From Humulus lupulus (lineage: Eukaryota > Streptophyta > Magnoliopsida > Rosales > Cannabaceae): DNA of 64,000 nt. Shown here piece by piece: positions 23,792 to 34,882 of the stretch (position 1 is the stretch's first letter; every line of letters begins with the position of its first letter). The notes beneath the pieces are model-generated. The model was not told the DNA's origin. It was given only the letters and a program-made list of their open reading frames with translations, and did not search any database. The stretch lies in the NCBI RefSeq assembly GCF_963169125.1, contig NC_084798.1:174063980-174127979 (forward strand). The letters run 5' to 3'. The position numbers were made by a program, and so were the translations under genes.

Positions 23792-25600
23792 ATGAGGTAT
23801 CCAAGTGATGGACATGTTGTTTACTTTCTTGATGTGTTAGATATCCTTTCTCAACGAGTCTTAGATTTGCATAATGAAGATTGTTTGGAGGTTGCATTGA
23901 AAGAGCATCTTGTGTTGACCGATGAAGATTTTTCTGATGAGATCATGGATGTCATAACCACACTCAATAGTGGATTTGACAAGACTTTTAAGAAGGTTTC
24001 ATTTATGGATTTACCGATTTCTAATGAGAAATTACAGCCATCAACTGTTCAAGCTCCTACACTTGAATTGAAGCCACTTCCGGAGCATCTTGGATATGTT
24101 TACTTGGGGAAGAATGAGACACTTCCAGTTATAATTGCAAGAAATCTTAACCAAGTTCAAGAAGAAAAATTATTAAGAGTACTTCAAGAATATAAAATAG
24201 CCATTGGTTGGTCTATTGCTGATATTAAGGGGATTAGCCCTTCTATGTGCATGCACCGAATTTCACTTGAAGAAGGGTCTAAACCAACACGTGAGGCACA
24301 ACAAAGATTAGATCCACCTATGATGGAGGTTGTGAAAAATGAGATACTGAAGCTCATTAGTGTGGGTATTATTTACCCAATTTCAGATAGTCAATGGGTG
24401 AGTCCAGTTCAGGTAGTGCCAAAGAAGTCAGGAATCACAGTGGTAAAGAACGATGAAAACGAGCTAGTGCCAAAAAGAATGCAAATTGGGTGGCGAGTTT
24501 GTATAGACTACCGAAAGTTGAATGCGGCAACTCATAAAGATCACTTTCCATTACCTTTCATTGATCATATGCTTAAGAGGTTAGCAGGCCATCCTTATTA
24601 TTATTATCTTGATGATTATTTGAGATATAATCAGATTGTTATTTCTCCTAAAGATCAAGAGAAGACAACCTTCACATGCCCTTTTGGTACATTCACTTTC
24701 CGACGTATGCCGTTTGGGCTATGTAATGCTCCTGCAACTTTTCAGCGATGTATGATGAGCATTTTTTTCATAATATATTGAAAACATCATTGAGGTTTTT
24801 ATGGATGACTTTAATGTTTATGGTGACTCATTTGATCGATGCCTTCATAATCTCACTTTGGTACTCCAGCGGTGTATTGAAACTAACCTTGTGCTTAATT
24901 GGGAAAAATATCATTTTATGGTAAACCAACGTATAGTTTTGGGTCATGTGATTTCAGTCAAGGGAATAGAGGTTGATAAGGCAAATATTGATTTAATTCG
25001 TTCTCTACCATCTCTGACTAGTGTGAAAGAAGTGAGATCATTCCTTGGGCATGCCGGGTTCTATAGGAGATTTATCAAGGATTTCTCTAAAATTTCCACA
25101 CCACTATGCAATCTTCTTCAAAAAGATGTAAAATTTGAGTTTAATGAAAAGTGTTTAGTGGCTTTCAACTTATTAAAAGAGTCTTTGACTACAGCTCTTA
25201 TAATTCAGCCACCAAATTGGGAGCTACCTTTTGAACTCATGTGTGATGCAAGTGACTATGTCGTGGGAGTTGTTCTTGGGCAGCGAGTTGACAAGCTTCC
25301 TCATGTTATATACTATGCTTCTCGCACTCTTAATGATGCCCAACTTAATTATTCCACCACTAAAAAAGAGCTCTTGGCGGTCATTTTTTCCTTGGAAAAG
25401 TAGTCATACTTGATAAGAACTAAAGTGATTGTTTATACTGATCATGCTGCTCTTCGCTATCTATTGGCAAAGAAAGAAGCCAAGCCTCGGCTGATTCTGT
25501 GGATTCTACTTCTTCAAGAGTTTGACTTGGAGATAAAAGATAAAAAGGGTTCTGAGAATTTGGTAGCGGACCACTTGAGTCGTCTTATTCGGGATGAAGA
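23792..25600 (+). pseudogene. Reverse transcriptase and RNase H of the Athila element
   Basis: The linker LEEGSKPTREAQQRLDPPM leads into RT: VQVVPKKSGIT, GWRVCIDYRKLNAATHKDHF, YLDDYLRYNQI (first catalytic Asp), FRRMPFGLCNAPATFQRCM, then, after a frame change at about 24781, VFMDDFNVYGDSF with the catalytic DD kept. VRSFLGHAGFYRRFIKDFSK follows. RNase H has LMCDASDYVVGVVLG, YASRTLNDAQLNYSTTKKEL and [12 protein letters not shown], with a stop at 25401-25403. Confidence 0.9.
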
Positions 25601-26965
25601 TAATTTGCCCACAGAAGAAAAATTTCATGATGAGCAACTCCTCGCCATGCAAGAAGTTATTCCTTGGTATGCCGACATTGTAAACTACCTTGCTTCAAAG
25701 GAGTTACCAAGTGATCTCACACAAGCACGATGGAACACGATCAAGCATTATGCTCACCACTACATATGGGACGAACCTTATCTTTGGAAGCATTCTACAG
25801 ATCAAATCATTCGGAGGTGTGTACCCAAATCTGAATTCCGTTCTATCCTTGCTTTTTGTCATGCTTATGCTTGTGGTGGACACTTTGGACCTAAGAGGAT
25901 AGCTCGTAAGATATTTGACAGCAGTTTCTATTAGCCCACCATTTTTAAAGATTCTTATGCTTATTGTAAGGCATGTGATTGGTGTCAACGAGTTGGTAAC
26001 ATAACGGCCAAGGATCAAATGCCTTAAACTCCTATTTTAATTCTTGAGATTTTTTATGTTTGGGGTATAGATTTCATGGGACCGTTCCCATCTTATTTTG
26101 TCTATGAATACATTCTTTTGGCAGTGGATTACGTGTCTAAATGGGTAGAAGCAATTTCAACTAGAACAGATAATTCAAAAACAGTGGTGGATTTCATTTG
26201 CTCTAAAAAATTTGTGCGCTTTGGTACACCTAAGGCTATACTTAGTGATCGAGGCACTCATTTTTGTAAAAAGAGTATAGAAGCATTGTTTCGACGCTAT
26301 AGTGTAACTCATAAGGTGACAGTTGCTTATCATCCACAAGCCAACGGGCAAGAGAAGGTTTGTAATCGTGAAATCAAATTGATTCTTTAGAAAACTGTAA
26401 ATCCAAACCGGAAAGATTGGAGTACAAGGCTTGATGATGCCTTGTGGGCTTATCGTGCGGCATATAAAACACCTATCGGTATGTCACCATATCAATTGGT
26501 GTATGGGAAGCCTTTCCATCTACCGGTAGAGCTAGAGCATAAGGCTTGGTGGGCTGTAAAGAAGTGTAACATGGACAAGGTTGCTGTAGGACAACAACGA
26601 ATGCTTCAATTGCATGAGCTAGAAGAAATACGCAATGAAGCATATGAGAGCTTGAGAATCTACAAGGAGAAAACCAAAGTTTTTCATGACAAACATTTTT
26701 TTTGAAAGAGTTTTGTGGAAGGTCAGAAATTTCTCATGTATCATCTCTTGCCTTAAACTTTTTTCCTGGGAAGTTGAAGTCTCGCTGGTTAGGTCCGTTC
26801 AATGTCACCAAGGTTTTTCCTCATGGAGCGGTCAAAGTTGTAAGTCCAAGTACTGGAAATTCATTCAAAGTGACTGGTCAGAGATTAAAGCCATATTACG
26901 AATCAATGGAGAAAGAACAAGCTGTTGTGATTCACCTCATTGACCCGATATATGTTGATGAATAA
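25601..26965 (+). pseudogene. Integrase of the Athila element
   Basis: HHCC-type region [19 protein letters not shown]...CKACDWCQR (25850-25990, one stop), then the core: [10 protein letters not shown] (Asp), [26 protein letters not shown] (Asp), [17 protein letters not shown] (Glu region). The C-terminal part has [26 protein letters not shown], a frame change at about 26700, then PGKLKSRWLGPFNVTKVFPH and a stop at 26965. No chromodomain, as expected for Athila. Stops at 25935, 26026 and 26390. Confidence 0.9.
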
Positions 26966-27171
26966 AGCATTAAGTTGAGCTAGCGACGATAAACTTATCT
27001 ACTATGTAAATTAGTTTTTTTTTTTTTTTTTTCTTTAAGTTGAACAATTGTTTTTAATTTATTTTTATTTTTGTAGTGGTAATTTTAGTTTAATTTATGT
27101 AATTAGAACTGTGAAAATCGTGAAAAATAATAAAAAAAAAATAAACAAGTTTGAAAAAAAAAAAGGGCTCG

Positions 27172-27441
27172 GGCCGCGGCACACATTTCCTAGGTCGCGG
27201 CCCTTTTCAGAAAAAAAAAAGCTTCAGGAAAATTCGGCCACGACACACATTTCTCAGGCCGCGGCCTATGAGTGGTATTTCAGACGGGGGTTTCTCAGGC
27301 CACGGCACACTTTTCCTAGGCCACTACCCTTTTTCATAAATAAAGCACCAGGTACAGTATGGGTCGCGACACACGAAAGCTTTTTCAGAATACAAAAAAA
27401 AAACAAAAAAGTAGCGTCAGGTATGTACGTGGGCCGTGGCC
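27172..27441 (+). repeat. Internal GC-box array, four pairs
   Basis: Eight boxes of the GGCCGCGGC family start at 27172, 27193, 27236, 27257, 27298, 27319, 27362 and 27432. The first three pairs are each spaced exactly 21 bp. Box GGCCGCGGCC is a perfect palindrome. The spacer in the best pair is ACACATTTCCTA. The array lies between the integrase end and a CT-rich leader, and a TATA-like CATAAATTTT follows at about 27462. A frame across it (27048-27479) is not considered a gene. Confidence 0.85.
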
Positions 27442-27803
27442 TACGGACGTTTTTTTTTAGCATAAATTTTTTAACTTAAAAATTCAATTTCATCACTTAT
27501 TTTAACATCACAAAAACAATCATTCCCCTTTCTTCTCTTTCCCATTATTCTCATCACCAAAACCCACACAAATTTCTCCATCTGCCTTTGTTTTTTTCAT
27601 TCTTCTTCCATCACAATCACCCTAAATCATTCTACCCACTAATTTTTTCTTCCATTACTCCATAAACTCTCCCCACATCTCCATCCCTATTCCCACCATA
27701 TTAATCTGAAAATTCACCAATCCCACTTTGTTTGCTACATTTCTTATACATTTCACACATACATTCAAAGGAGGTTTTCATTCTCAGTCACTACTCTCAT
27801 CAA

Positions 27804-28277
27804 GTAAGTTTTTCTTTGATCAATTTTTCAATTTGTGAAGAGTATTTGTTTTGTCAATTGGACAATTGAAATGTGGTGTCTTTTGGAAGCATTTGTGTGG
27901 GTGTTTATGTTCGTAAACAATGTCTCTTGCATTAATTTCCTTATTAATTCATGCACATTATGATTTTTGGGAAGTCTTACTTTATGGCATATAATTTTTT
28001 GGAGTTGGTATTTTTCTGCACTCTATGTGTTTGATAAAAAGCTAGAGAGGAATGGAATAAATGGTTGGTGTATGAGTGTTCTTGGTGTACGTTTGGAAGT
28101 GGTTGTGTATGATTAGTATGGATGCATTGTGTCGATTTGACACTTGAATTGGTGACATTTAAACTTTCTTTTTGGCATGATTCAAGGTTGGTCATTGAGG
28201 TGATTTTCTCTTAATATTTTGGTGACTCACATTGGTGTTTTTGGACTCTTGTTCTTCATTTTTCTATTTTTTGACAG
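27804..28277 (+). other. Predicted leader intron of the Athila third ORF
   Basis: Donor CAA|GTAAGTTTTT at 27804, after a C- and T-rich leader from 27490, and acceptor TTTCTATTTTTTGACAG ending at 28277, two bases before the ORF start ATGGCTCCC at 28280. Length 474 nt, AT-rich. Prediction from consensus only. Confidence 0.65.
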
Positions 28278-28525
28278 GCATGGCTCCCAAGACAAACAAA
28301 AATAAAGCTTCTTCATCGACACCAATTCCTTATGATCCCCAAAGATTTGTGTCCAACAAAGCATATGAGAGTTACACGAATGACATTGCTTATGACAAGG
28401 CGTGGGTTCCTGAACGAGGATTTAATCTCCACATGCATCATGATCAACCGTTCCTCGTGCATCAAATTGAGTCTTGGGGTTGGGAAAAATTGTGTGCACA
28501 TCCCGAACTTGGCATTGGCCCTATT

Positions 28526-30892
28526 TGTAATGCCCTACTACCTTAGAGCCATTACTAAGTGAGTTTAAAATGCGCACTTAACTAGCTAACCAAACATTTA
28601 ACTCAAAAGTGTAACTAAACTGTATTAAAATCACATAATTTGAAAATGTAACCATTCATTGAAAATTATAAGTGTTTTACCTTAGGGATCCCAAAATACT
28701 GTTTATAAATATTTACAACTCAAAATGTGTATTAAGTCGACTAAACGACAAAATAGGATTCAGTACAAAGCATCTCCCAAAAATACCCCTGGCTGTGGCA
28801 GCTAGGCAGACCAGACATGTACGCGTCGCCTCATGCTCTCCGTACTCATGGTTGGCCGATCTTCCCCTTGCCCTTACATGCACCACAGAGCACCTGTGAG
28901 CCGAAGCCCAGTAAGAAAACCCACACAAATAGATAACATATGCATATCAATCACTCAGCATATAACAAACCCGCCAACAGGCTAAACATATACGGCCGAG
29001 CCATCCAGGTGCTTTACCAGGCCCTGGGTTCACAGTCTATACCATAAGGATATCCCAGGTATCCTTTAGGGTCTCACCCTAGCAACTCGTACTCCGCGTG
29101 CTAAACGCTGCTCTCGGCCTTTCCCGTTCTCGGCCCTTACTGTTCTCGGCCTTCACCGTTCCCGGCTCTTGCCGATCATACACATATTTGCATACATAGC
29201 ACAATTAATCAAACATTTAAACATGTGTTAACATAATCAATGGGCTATACCCTGCACATAATCATATAGGGTCGTGCTCTGCAACACAGCTATGGGGCCT
29301 TGCCCTGCTCTATGGGTACAATGATTTTCTTACCTATGTCCCGAGCTTCTTGAGCACTGAAACCTCGAGCACAGCCCTCTAACCCGAGCCTTGCTGAACA
29401 CCTAGTCACAACACAAACATAGCACCCTCATTACTACCCAATTTATAATCATCTCCCAGAACCAATCCTGAGATCTCGGGACCTCCCATTTCCCCCCACA
29501 AGGTGGCGGAAGCATTCCCCGAGCCCCCTGAACTAAAACCCCAAAATCACATTTTTTTCCCCTGCCCAGAAATTGGTCTAGTGCCGCAGCACTAACCCAT
29601 AGGGGCCGCGGCACCCAGAATGATGTCCTTCCCCTAATGCATCCTAGCGTAGCGACACGGAAGAACAGGGTCGCGGCACCCATACGCAAACCCATAAATC
29701 TGGGTTTTTCCTCAACATTTTCCCGAGCCAAAACTCTTCCAAATCAACCCCAAGACATACCTAAGTCCCAAATTCAATCAAAACCCCCAAATAGACCATA
29801 AGGAAACCCAAAAACATCAATAACAAGCCCATACACACATTCAAACCCATGATTCTCAAATTGGTTAAAAACTTCATAAAACTTAAACCAGAACTTACAA
29901 AACTTAAACCACCCTTCAGAAATCTTAAACCACACCAGCAATCAACTTCAAAGATGCACGAAATTCTTACCTCAAACTGAAATTCGACCTTGAGCCACCT
30001 CCAAACCCAATTCCAAGCTTGACTCCCTTGATTTCCAATCTGAATCTCACAGTCACTAAGCCACAAACTCAACTTTCAGCACTCAACCCAAATTCTCAAA
30101 ACATGCAAGGAAACCTAAAAATCAGATATGAAACCTTACATATGAACTAACCTTGGCCTATGCTTGATTCTAATTGCTTCAATTCAACCTTGAATTCCTT
30201 CCTTAGCCTCAAAGATATTCAGCTCTCTTCCACCTTTCTCTCCTGGCTTCTTGCTTCCTCTAGACTTCCAACATAAAACATTCAGATTATGCCTAAGAGT
30301 AAATAACGTATATGACTTCCCTTAGCCAAGATTATCTTCTCCTAAGGCCAAATGACCCAATTGCCCTCCTTTCTAACTTAGTTTCTAGCTAACCCTCAAG
30401 GGCATTCTAGACTTTTCCTTAATCTCTTGCAAGAATACCACTTTCCAATTAAAACAACTATCCTCAAGAGTCACCTATAGTTACCCAAGTTACCAAAGTG
30501 CCACTAACCATTTCTCAATAACTCCCATACTCAAGTTATAATATACCCAAAATACCCCCAGGCTCCTCCCGAGCCGGGTATTTGACCCCATTGTGACTTT
30601 TAGCAGAACAACTCCCTAGGACCGTCTCGGAACGTGCATCACAGTAATGTCACCACCCACACGTGGTATCAATCACAATACACAAAAATATAAAATTTAT
30701 GCCCCCAACAGGCTAAAATCGCAAATATGCCCCTAACAGCCAAATGGGGCCCACATGCATATTTAACCACCTAAACATGCACTTCTAATCACATATTCAT
30801 TAAATTCACATATTAATACAATATAGAAATTATTGTCCTCCAGGCACGCTAATCAAGGCCCCAAGCCTTATTAGCAAATTTGGATCGCTACA
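28526..30892 (-). mobile_element. Solo LTR, Tekay-like, inside the Athila third ORF
   Basis: 2367 bp, plus strand TGTAATGCCC...GATCGCTACA, flanked by a perfect CTATT duplication (28521-28525 and 30893-30897). Same layout and plus-strand reading as the Tekay LTRs at 634 and 41745, so minus orientation. It has a TATA-like GATTATAAAT (minus) at 29441-29450, GC boxes at 29582-29677 upstream of it, and 16-bp tandem repeats at 29112-29175. No internal region. Confidence 0.92.
29112..29175 (-). repeat. 16-bp tandem repeat, four copies
   Basis: TCTCGGCC or TCCCGGC units start at 29112, 29128, 29144 and 29160, an exact 16-bp period, in the R/U5 part of the solo LTR. Confidence 0.8.
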
Positions 30893-31829
30893 CTATTGTT
30901 CATGAATTTTATGCCAATGTTGTGGCTCATGAGAATTACAAAGTGAAAGTGAGAGGTGTGAAAGTGTCATTCAAAGCATCTGATATTAATAGCTACTACG
31001 AGCTACCCCACTTTCAACGTGATGAATATGGTTCTGTTAAAGATAATCTTAATCATCAAGTTATCATTGATGAGATTGTAATTTTGGATGTTGTATGGAC
31101 CTTATATAGTAATGGGGCTCCTTACTACATCAAATTCGCTTATCTGGATAGTAATACAAAAGCTTGGCAGCGGTTCATGGGGGCAAAATTAATGTCGACA
31201 ACCCAACTTGGTCGCGTTGATATTCATGAGGCAATTCTCCTTTATGTTATTCTCACTAACAAGACCATTAATGTGGGGCAGATTATTTATGACTCCATCA
31301 TCCGGAGTATGAGCCAAGTGACTAATGGTTTTTATGTTCCCTCATTGATCACTGCGTTATGCAAGAAGGCGAGTGTTCCTTGGGATGAATCTGAAGACAA
31401 AGTGCATCTGTTGCGCATTATTGATCACAATACCCTTGATAGATTGAAGGAAAAAACCACTGTGCAGGTTCATGATCAAGCCCAGTCTTCTAATCCGGAC
31501 CTATTCCCCCTCTAAATGATAGTAGAAGAACCACTCAACAATGTTTGCAAGCTTTGGAGCAAGAGGTTTATCATGGCCGACTTGATATTCGGGCCAATAC
31601 TCAACATATCTTGGCTTACAACCAGAGATTTGTGGAATATGCAAGCTATCAAGATATTTGTTATAGGATGGATCAGGCTCTCTTGAATGTGGATATGTCT
31701 AGATATCCACCTGCTCCTACTTGGTTGCAGCCATACCCACCATCGGTTCCCATGCCCGTGGTGCCATATCAGGCCCCTGGTGATGAGGATGTTGATGGCA
31801 CTGCAGATATGGATATTCCTGAGGAGTAA

Positions 31830-33284
31830 CGTGTTTTGAGGGAGTTTTTCTTTCTTCTCTTTCCACTTTATTTTCTATTTTCCTAAGTCCATTGAGGACA
31901 ATGCACTGTTTAAGTGTGGGGGAAGGACAAACAACTGTTTTATTTTTTTATTTTTTTTATATTCTGTTTTGTTATGTCTTTGTTAATTTTCTGTTACTTT
32001 CATTTTATTTAGTGTCTATTAGTGTATGTCTTTAATGTTTAGTTTAGTTGTGTTGGTCTTGTTGAAAGCATTGGTCGATGATGAAACTTTGAATTGTGCT
32101 TAAAGTGATGTTAGACAATGAAGAATTTTGTATGATTTGTGTACTTGACTCCTACGTGAATTACTATTTTGATTTATGTTGTTTTTCACTCTATGCATGA
32201 TTGAATTCACCACTTAAATGTATTGGAAAAGATTTATTCTTGTTGAAAAAAAAAATTGAAGTCCCAACCACTCTAGAAATCATTGATAAATTGTTTGAGG
32301 CGAAATCATAAGTACACATGATTAGGAAGATGATTAAGGCAGTTCTTTGGATCGTTTGAGTCGTTCAAGCCAACCTATTATATGATAATCCCTAGTTTCC
32401 CATGTTTGAGCCATGACAACTGTTACTTTTCTTCTATGAACCGAAATTTTTGACCTTATACCTCATTGAAAAAAAAATCCCTTTTGTAACTCATTGCACC
32501 ATGGTTATATATATGATTTTTGATTTTGTGGGATGATTTGAAAGAAAAAAAAATGGGAAATACTTATGGGTTATTTGTTTGGTTGTAATTTGTGTATGAT
32601 CTCTATTTCTATCCTTGAAATATTATTGAAAGAAAAAAAAAGGAAGAAAAAAAACAAAAAAAATGATGATTTGCAATGAAAAAAATACATAAATGCAAAT
32701 TTTGCAAAAGTATAAGTGTGGGGGAAATAATGAGATCATTATGGAAATAAGAGTATGAAAAAAATAGGTATGTCTTGAATTGTATGGGAAAGTTTGGGGC
32801 AAGTTCAAAGAATGGAATTGATGTATGGCATGGTGTGATTTGAGCTTAAATGTATCTTTCTCAACTACCCTTAACCTTAGCCTTACATTACGAGCCTATA
32901 AAGACCTTTTGATTTTTTATCATTGTATGCTTATATTAGTGGAGAGTGATTGGTTAATGTCTATGGAGTGGATGATTTTCATTGAAAAACATTTTGGTAT
33001 ATAAGGACTGATTTAAAAGAAAATGATTTGGCAAGTATGGATTAAATTTGATGCATTTGAGTTGGTGTTGTGATTAAGTGCTTAGTAAATTATTTTTGAA
33101 AATCAAATGGTGAATTACATATGGAGTTGAAATTCTAAAGAGTATGAAAATCTGATTTGTTTTGGCATTACTTATTTGTGTGATCTTTTGACAAGACATT
33201 TGTTTAGTGAGTCAAGATTAGTTTATATTATTTTCATTTTTAGTTTTGTTATTTTAGTGTTTTGCTAAGGGACTAGCAAAATTC
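31830..33284 (+). other. 3' non-coding region of the Athila element
   Basis: No gene seen. It contains two extra polypurine-like tracts, AAGTGTGGGGGAAGG at 31912-31926 and AAGTGTGGGGGAA at 32714-32726, each closely preceded by a short inverted repeat (CATTGAGGACAATG at 31890-31903; TGCAAATTTTGCA at 32694-32706). The rest is AT-rich with several A-tracts. Confidence 0.8.
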
Positions 33285-33299
33285 AAGTGTGGGGGAATT
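33261..33299 (+). promoter_or_regulatory. Hairpin and polypurine tract of the Athila element
   Basis: TTTGCTAAGGGACTAGCAAA (7-bp stem, 6-nt loop) at 33261-33280, then CAAGTGTGGGGGAATT to 33299, directly before the 3' LTR. The tract primes plus-strand synthesis in reverse transcription. Confidence 0.88.
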
Positions 33300-34877
33300 T
33301 GATAAGGTCATTTTTATATTAATATTTGTTAAGTTTTTCCATGCTTAGATGGTGTTATGATAGCATTTTTAGTAGTTTTAACTTAGTTTCGTGACTCTAC
33401 AACATATTTTCTACATTGCATTTTATGATGATAAATCTGACAGTTTGATGGTGAGTGTAGTTTATGAATCATAGGTTGAAAAAGACTCACTGAGATGAGG
33501 TTAAAATGAAGTTTTTGAAGCATTCTAGGCTTCCAAGATTGAAATGTTGAAGTGGCGGCAGCGTACAAACTTTCTAAGGTTGAGAATTGAAGAAATTGAA
33601 GATAGGTCGCGGCCCATAAAATTCACGGGGGGGCTTTAATTGGAATTGATTTTTCAGATTTTCTGTCCAAGATAGGCCACTGCCTAGATTTTTCAGGTCG
33701 CTGCCTACTGTGAAGAAAAGTGAGTTAGGTCGCTGCCCATTTTTTTCAAGTTGTGACCTGCGTGACCAATTTCTGCACATATTTTGTTTTAGGCCGCGGC
33801 ACACATTTTCTAGGCCGCGGCCTGTGATGTTTTTTTCAAATTTTTAATTACATTTTAATTAGAATTTAAAGGAGACTATAAAAGATTTATTAAGGTTAAT
33901 TTGAGAAGAGTTTTTTTTATTACAATTTTTTAGAGAAAAAGATTCAGAAAGGGCTGGAGAGAAGACTACAACACTACAACACTATTGTTTATCAATCTAG
34001 TTTCTTTTCTTCCCTTAATCTCTTTAATCTTAATTATAATTATGTTTGTGATTATGATTACTATTATGGTGTAGGTTCTTTTTAGGTTAAGGGTTAATTC
34101 AAAACTCAAGACATGAATTCTTGATTGTTGATAATGAGTATTATTCCTTAATTTCTCTCAATATTAAATTGTTTCTATTTTTCCAATCGAATGTTATGAA
34201 TTTTGTGATTTCTTGTTAGGTGGCCAACTAATTAAGGTTTTACATTATTCAATTGTCATCTTAGAATTACTACTCACCTAATATTTTAGGATTCTAAGTG
34301 TATGTGATAAATTGTAATTGATAGTGATGTCAAAAGAATCGTTGATTATGATGAAAAATAGAACCTAGGTTAAATGAATTATATGCTTCATTAATTTATT
34401 TCCTAGATTAACTTGTCTCCAAAGAACTTAATGTTTTATCTAAGTTAAATAGATCGTATGCTTCATAGATTTATTGCTTAGCTAAAAGAGTTAATTATTG
34501 AGTGTTTCGCCTTGATTACTTATAATAGGGAGACTGGGATAATTGTCTGGTTCAACGTTATCTGCAGGGTTAATAGTTTACTTGAGAAATTGGAATAATA
34601 TTTATTATTAGTGATTAGGAATGATTGTTGAGGGTGGAGATTAACCTTTAACTGTTTCTTAATATCGTAATATCAATCTTTATTTGCTTTCTAGTTTATG
34701 TTATTTAATTTTAAGTTAAAAATCAAAATCTCGTTCTTTATTAGTTTTTATCTTTTGAATAATAAATTGAATTAGTCCTCGTGGGTTCGACCCTTATTTA
34801 TCACTATACTAAAATAGTTGGTATAAGGAACTAATAATATCAATAATTAAATTTGATACGACATACGACACCCATCA
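33300..34877 (+). repeat. 3' LTR of the Athila element
   Basis: 1578 bp. It matches the 5' LTR except for an extra block of about 290 bp (33550-33838) that holds the GC boxes at 33605, 33675, 33696, 33728, 33749, 33792 and 33813. A TATA box TATAAAA at 33877-33883 follows. Ends GACACCCATCA; duplication ATATT at 34878-34882. Confidence 0.92.
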
Positions 34878-34882
34878 ATATT

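Larger units (their letters stand above)
28280..31829 (+). pseudogene. Athila third ORF, plant transposon protein type, split by solo LTR
   Basis: Starts MAPKTNKNKASSSTPIPYDP at 28280. The first exon-like part ends at 28525, where a solo LTR is inserted, and the frame resumes exactly after the second duplication copy at 30898: VHEFYANVVAHENYKVKVRG, VKVSFKASDINSYYELPHF, and DIHEAILLYVILTNKTINVG. These fit the domain known as putative plant transposon protein, often found in the 3' ORF of Athila elements, at the place of a retroviral env but with no clear membrane segment. A stop at 31515 and a frame change lead to a C-terminal tail (31545-31829) with a proline-rich stretch. Function unknown. 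Confidence 0.8.
20152..34877 (+). mobile_element. Athila Ty3/Gypsy element with third ORF
   Basis: Plus-strand element with LTRs at 20152-21439 and 33300-34877, duplication ATATT, tRNA-Asp type primer site, gag, protease, RT, RNase H, integrase, a GC-box array, a separate third ORF with leader intron and a 1.4-kb 3' region with three polypurine-like tracts. It is 14.7 kb, or 12.35 kb without the solo LTR at 28526-30892. All ORFs are broken. Inserted in the Copia protease. Confidence 0.92.

Noticed and set aside
27048..27479. Frame of 143 codons over the GC-box array
   Set aside because: Its sequence repeats follow the 21-bp boxes (21 is divisible by 3), so it stays open by chance.
28880..30075. 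Host gene in the Athila third ORF gap
   Set aside because: The interval is a solo LTR with TG...CA ends and a CTATT duplication; its frames are short and unlike proteins.
28280..31829. Retroviral envelope gene
   Set aside because: It holds the env position, but no signal peptide, fusion peptide or membrane anchor is visible; the plant transposon protein pattern fits better.
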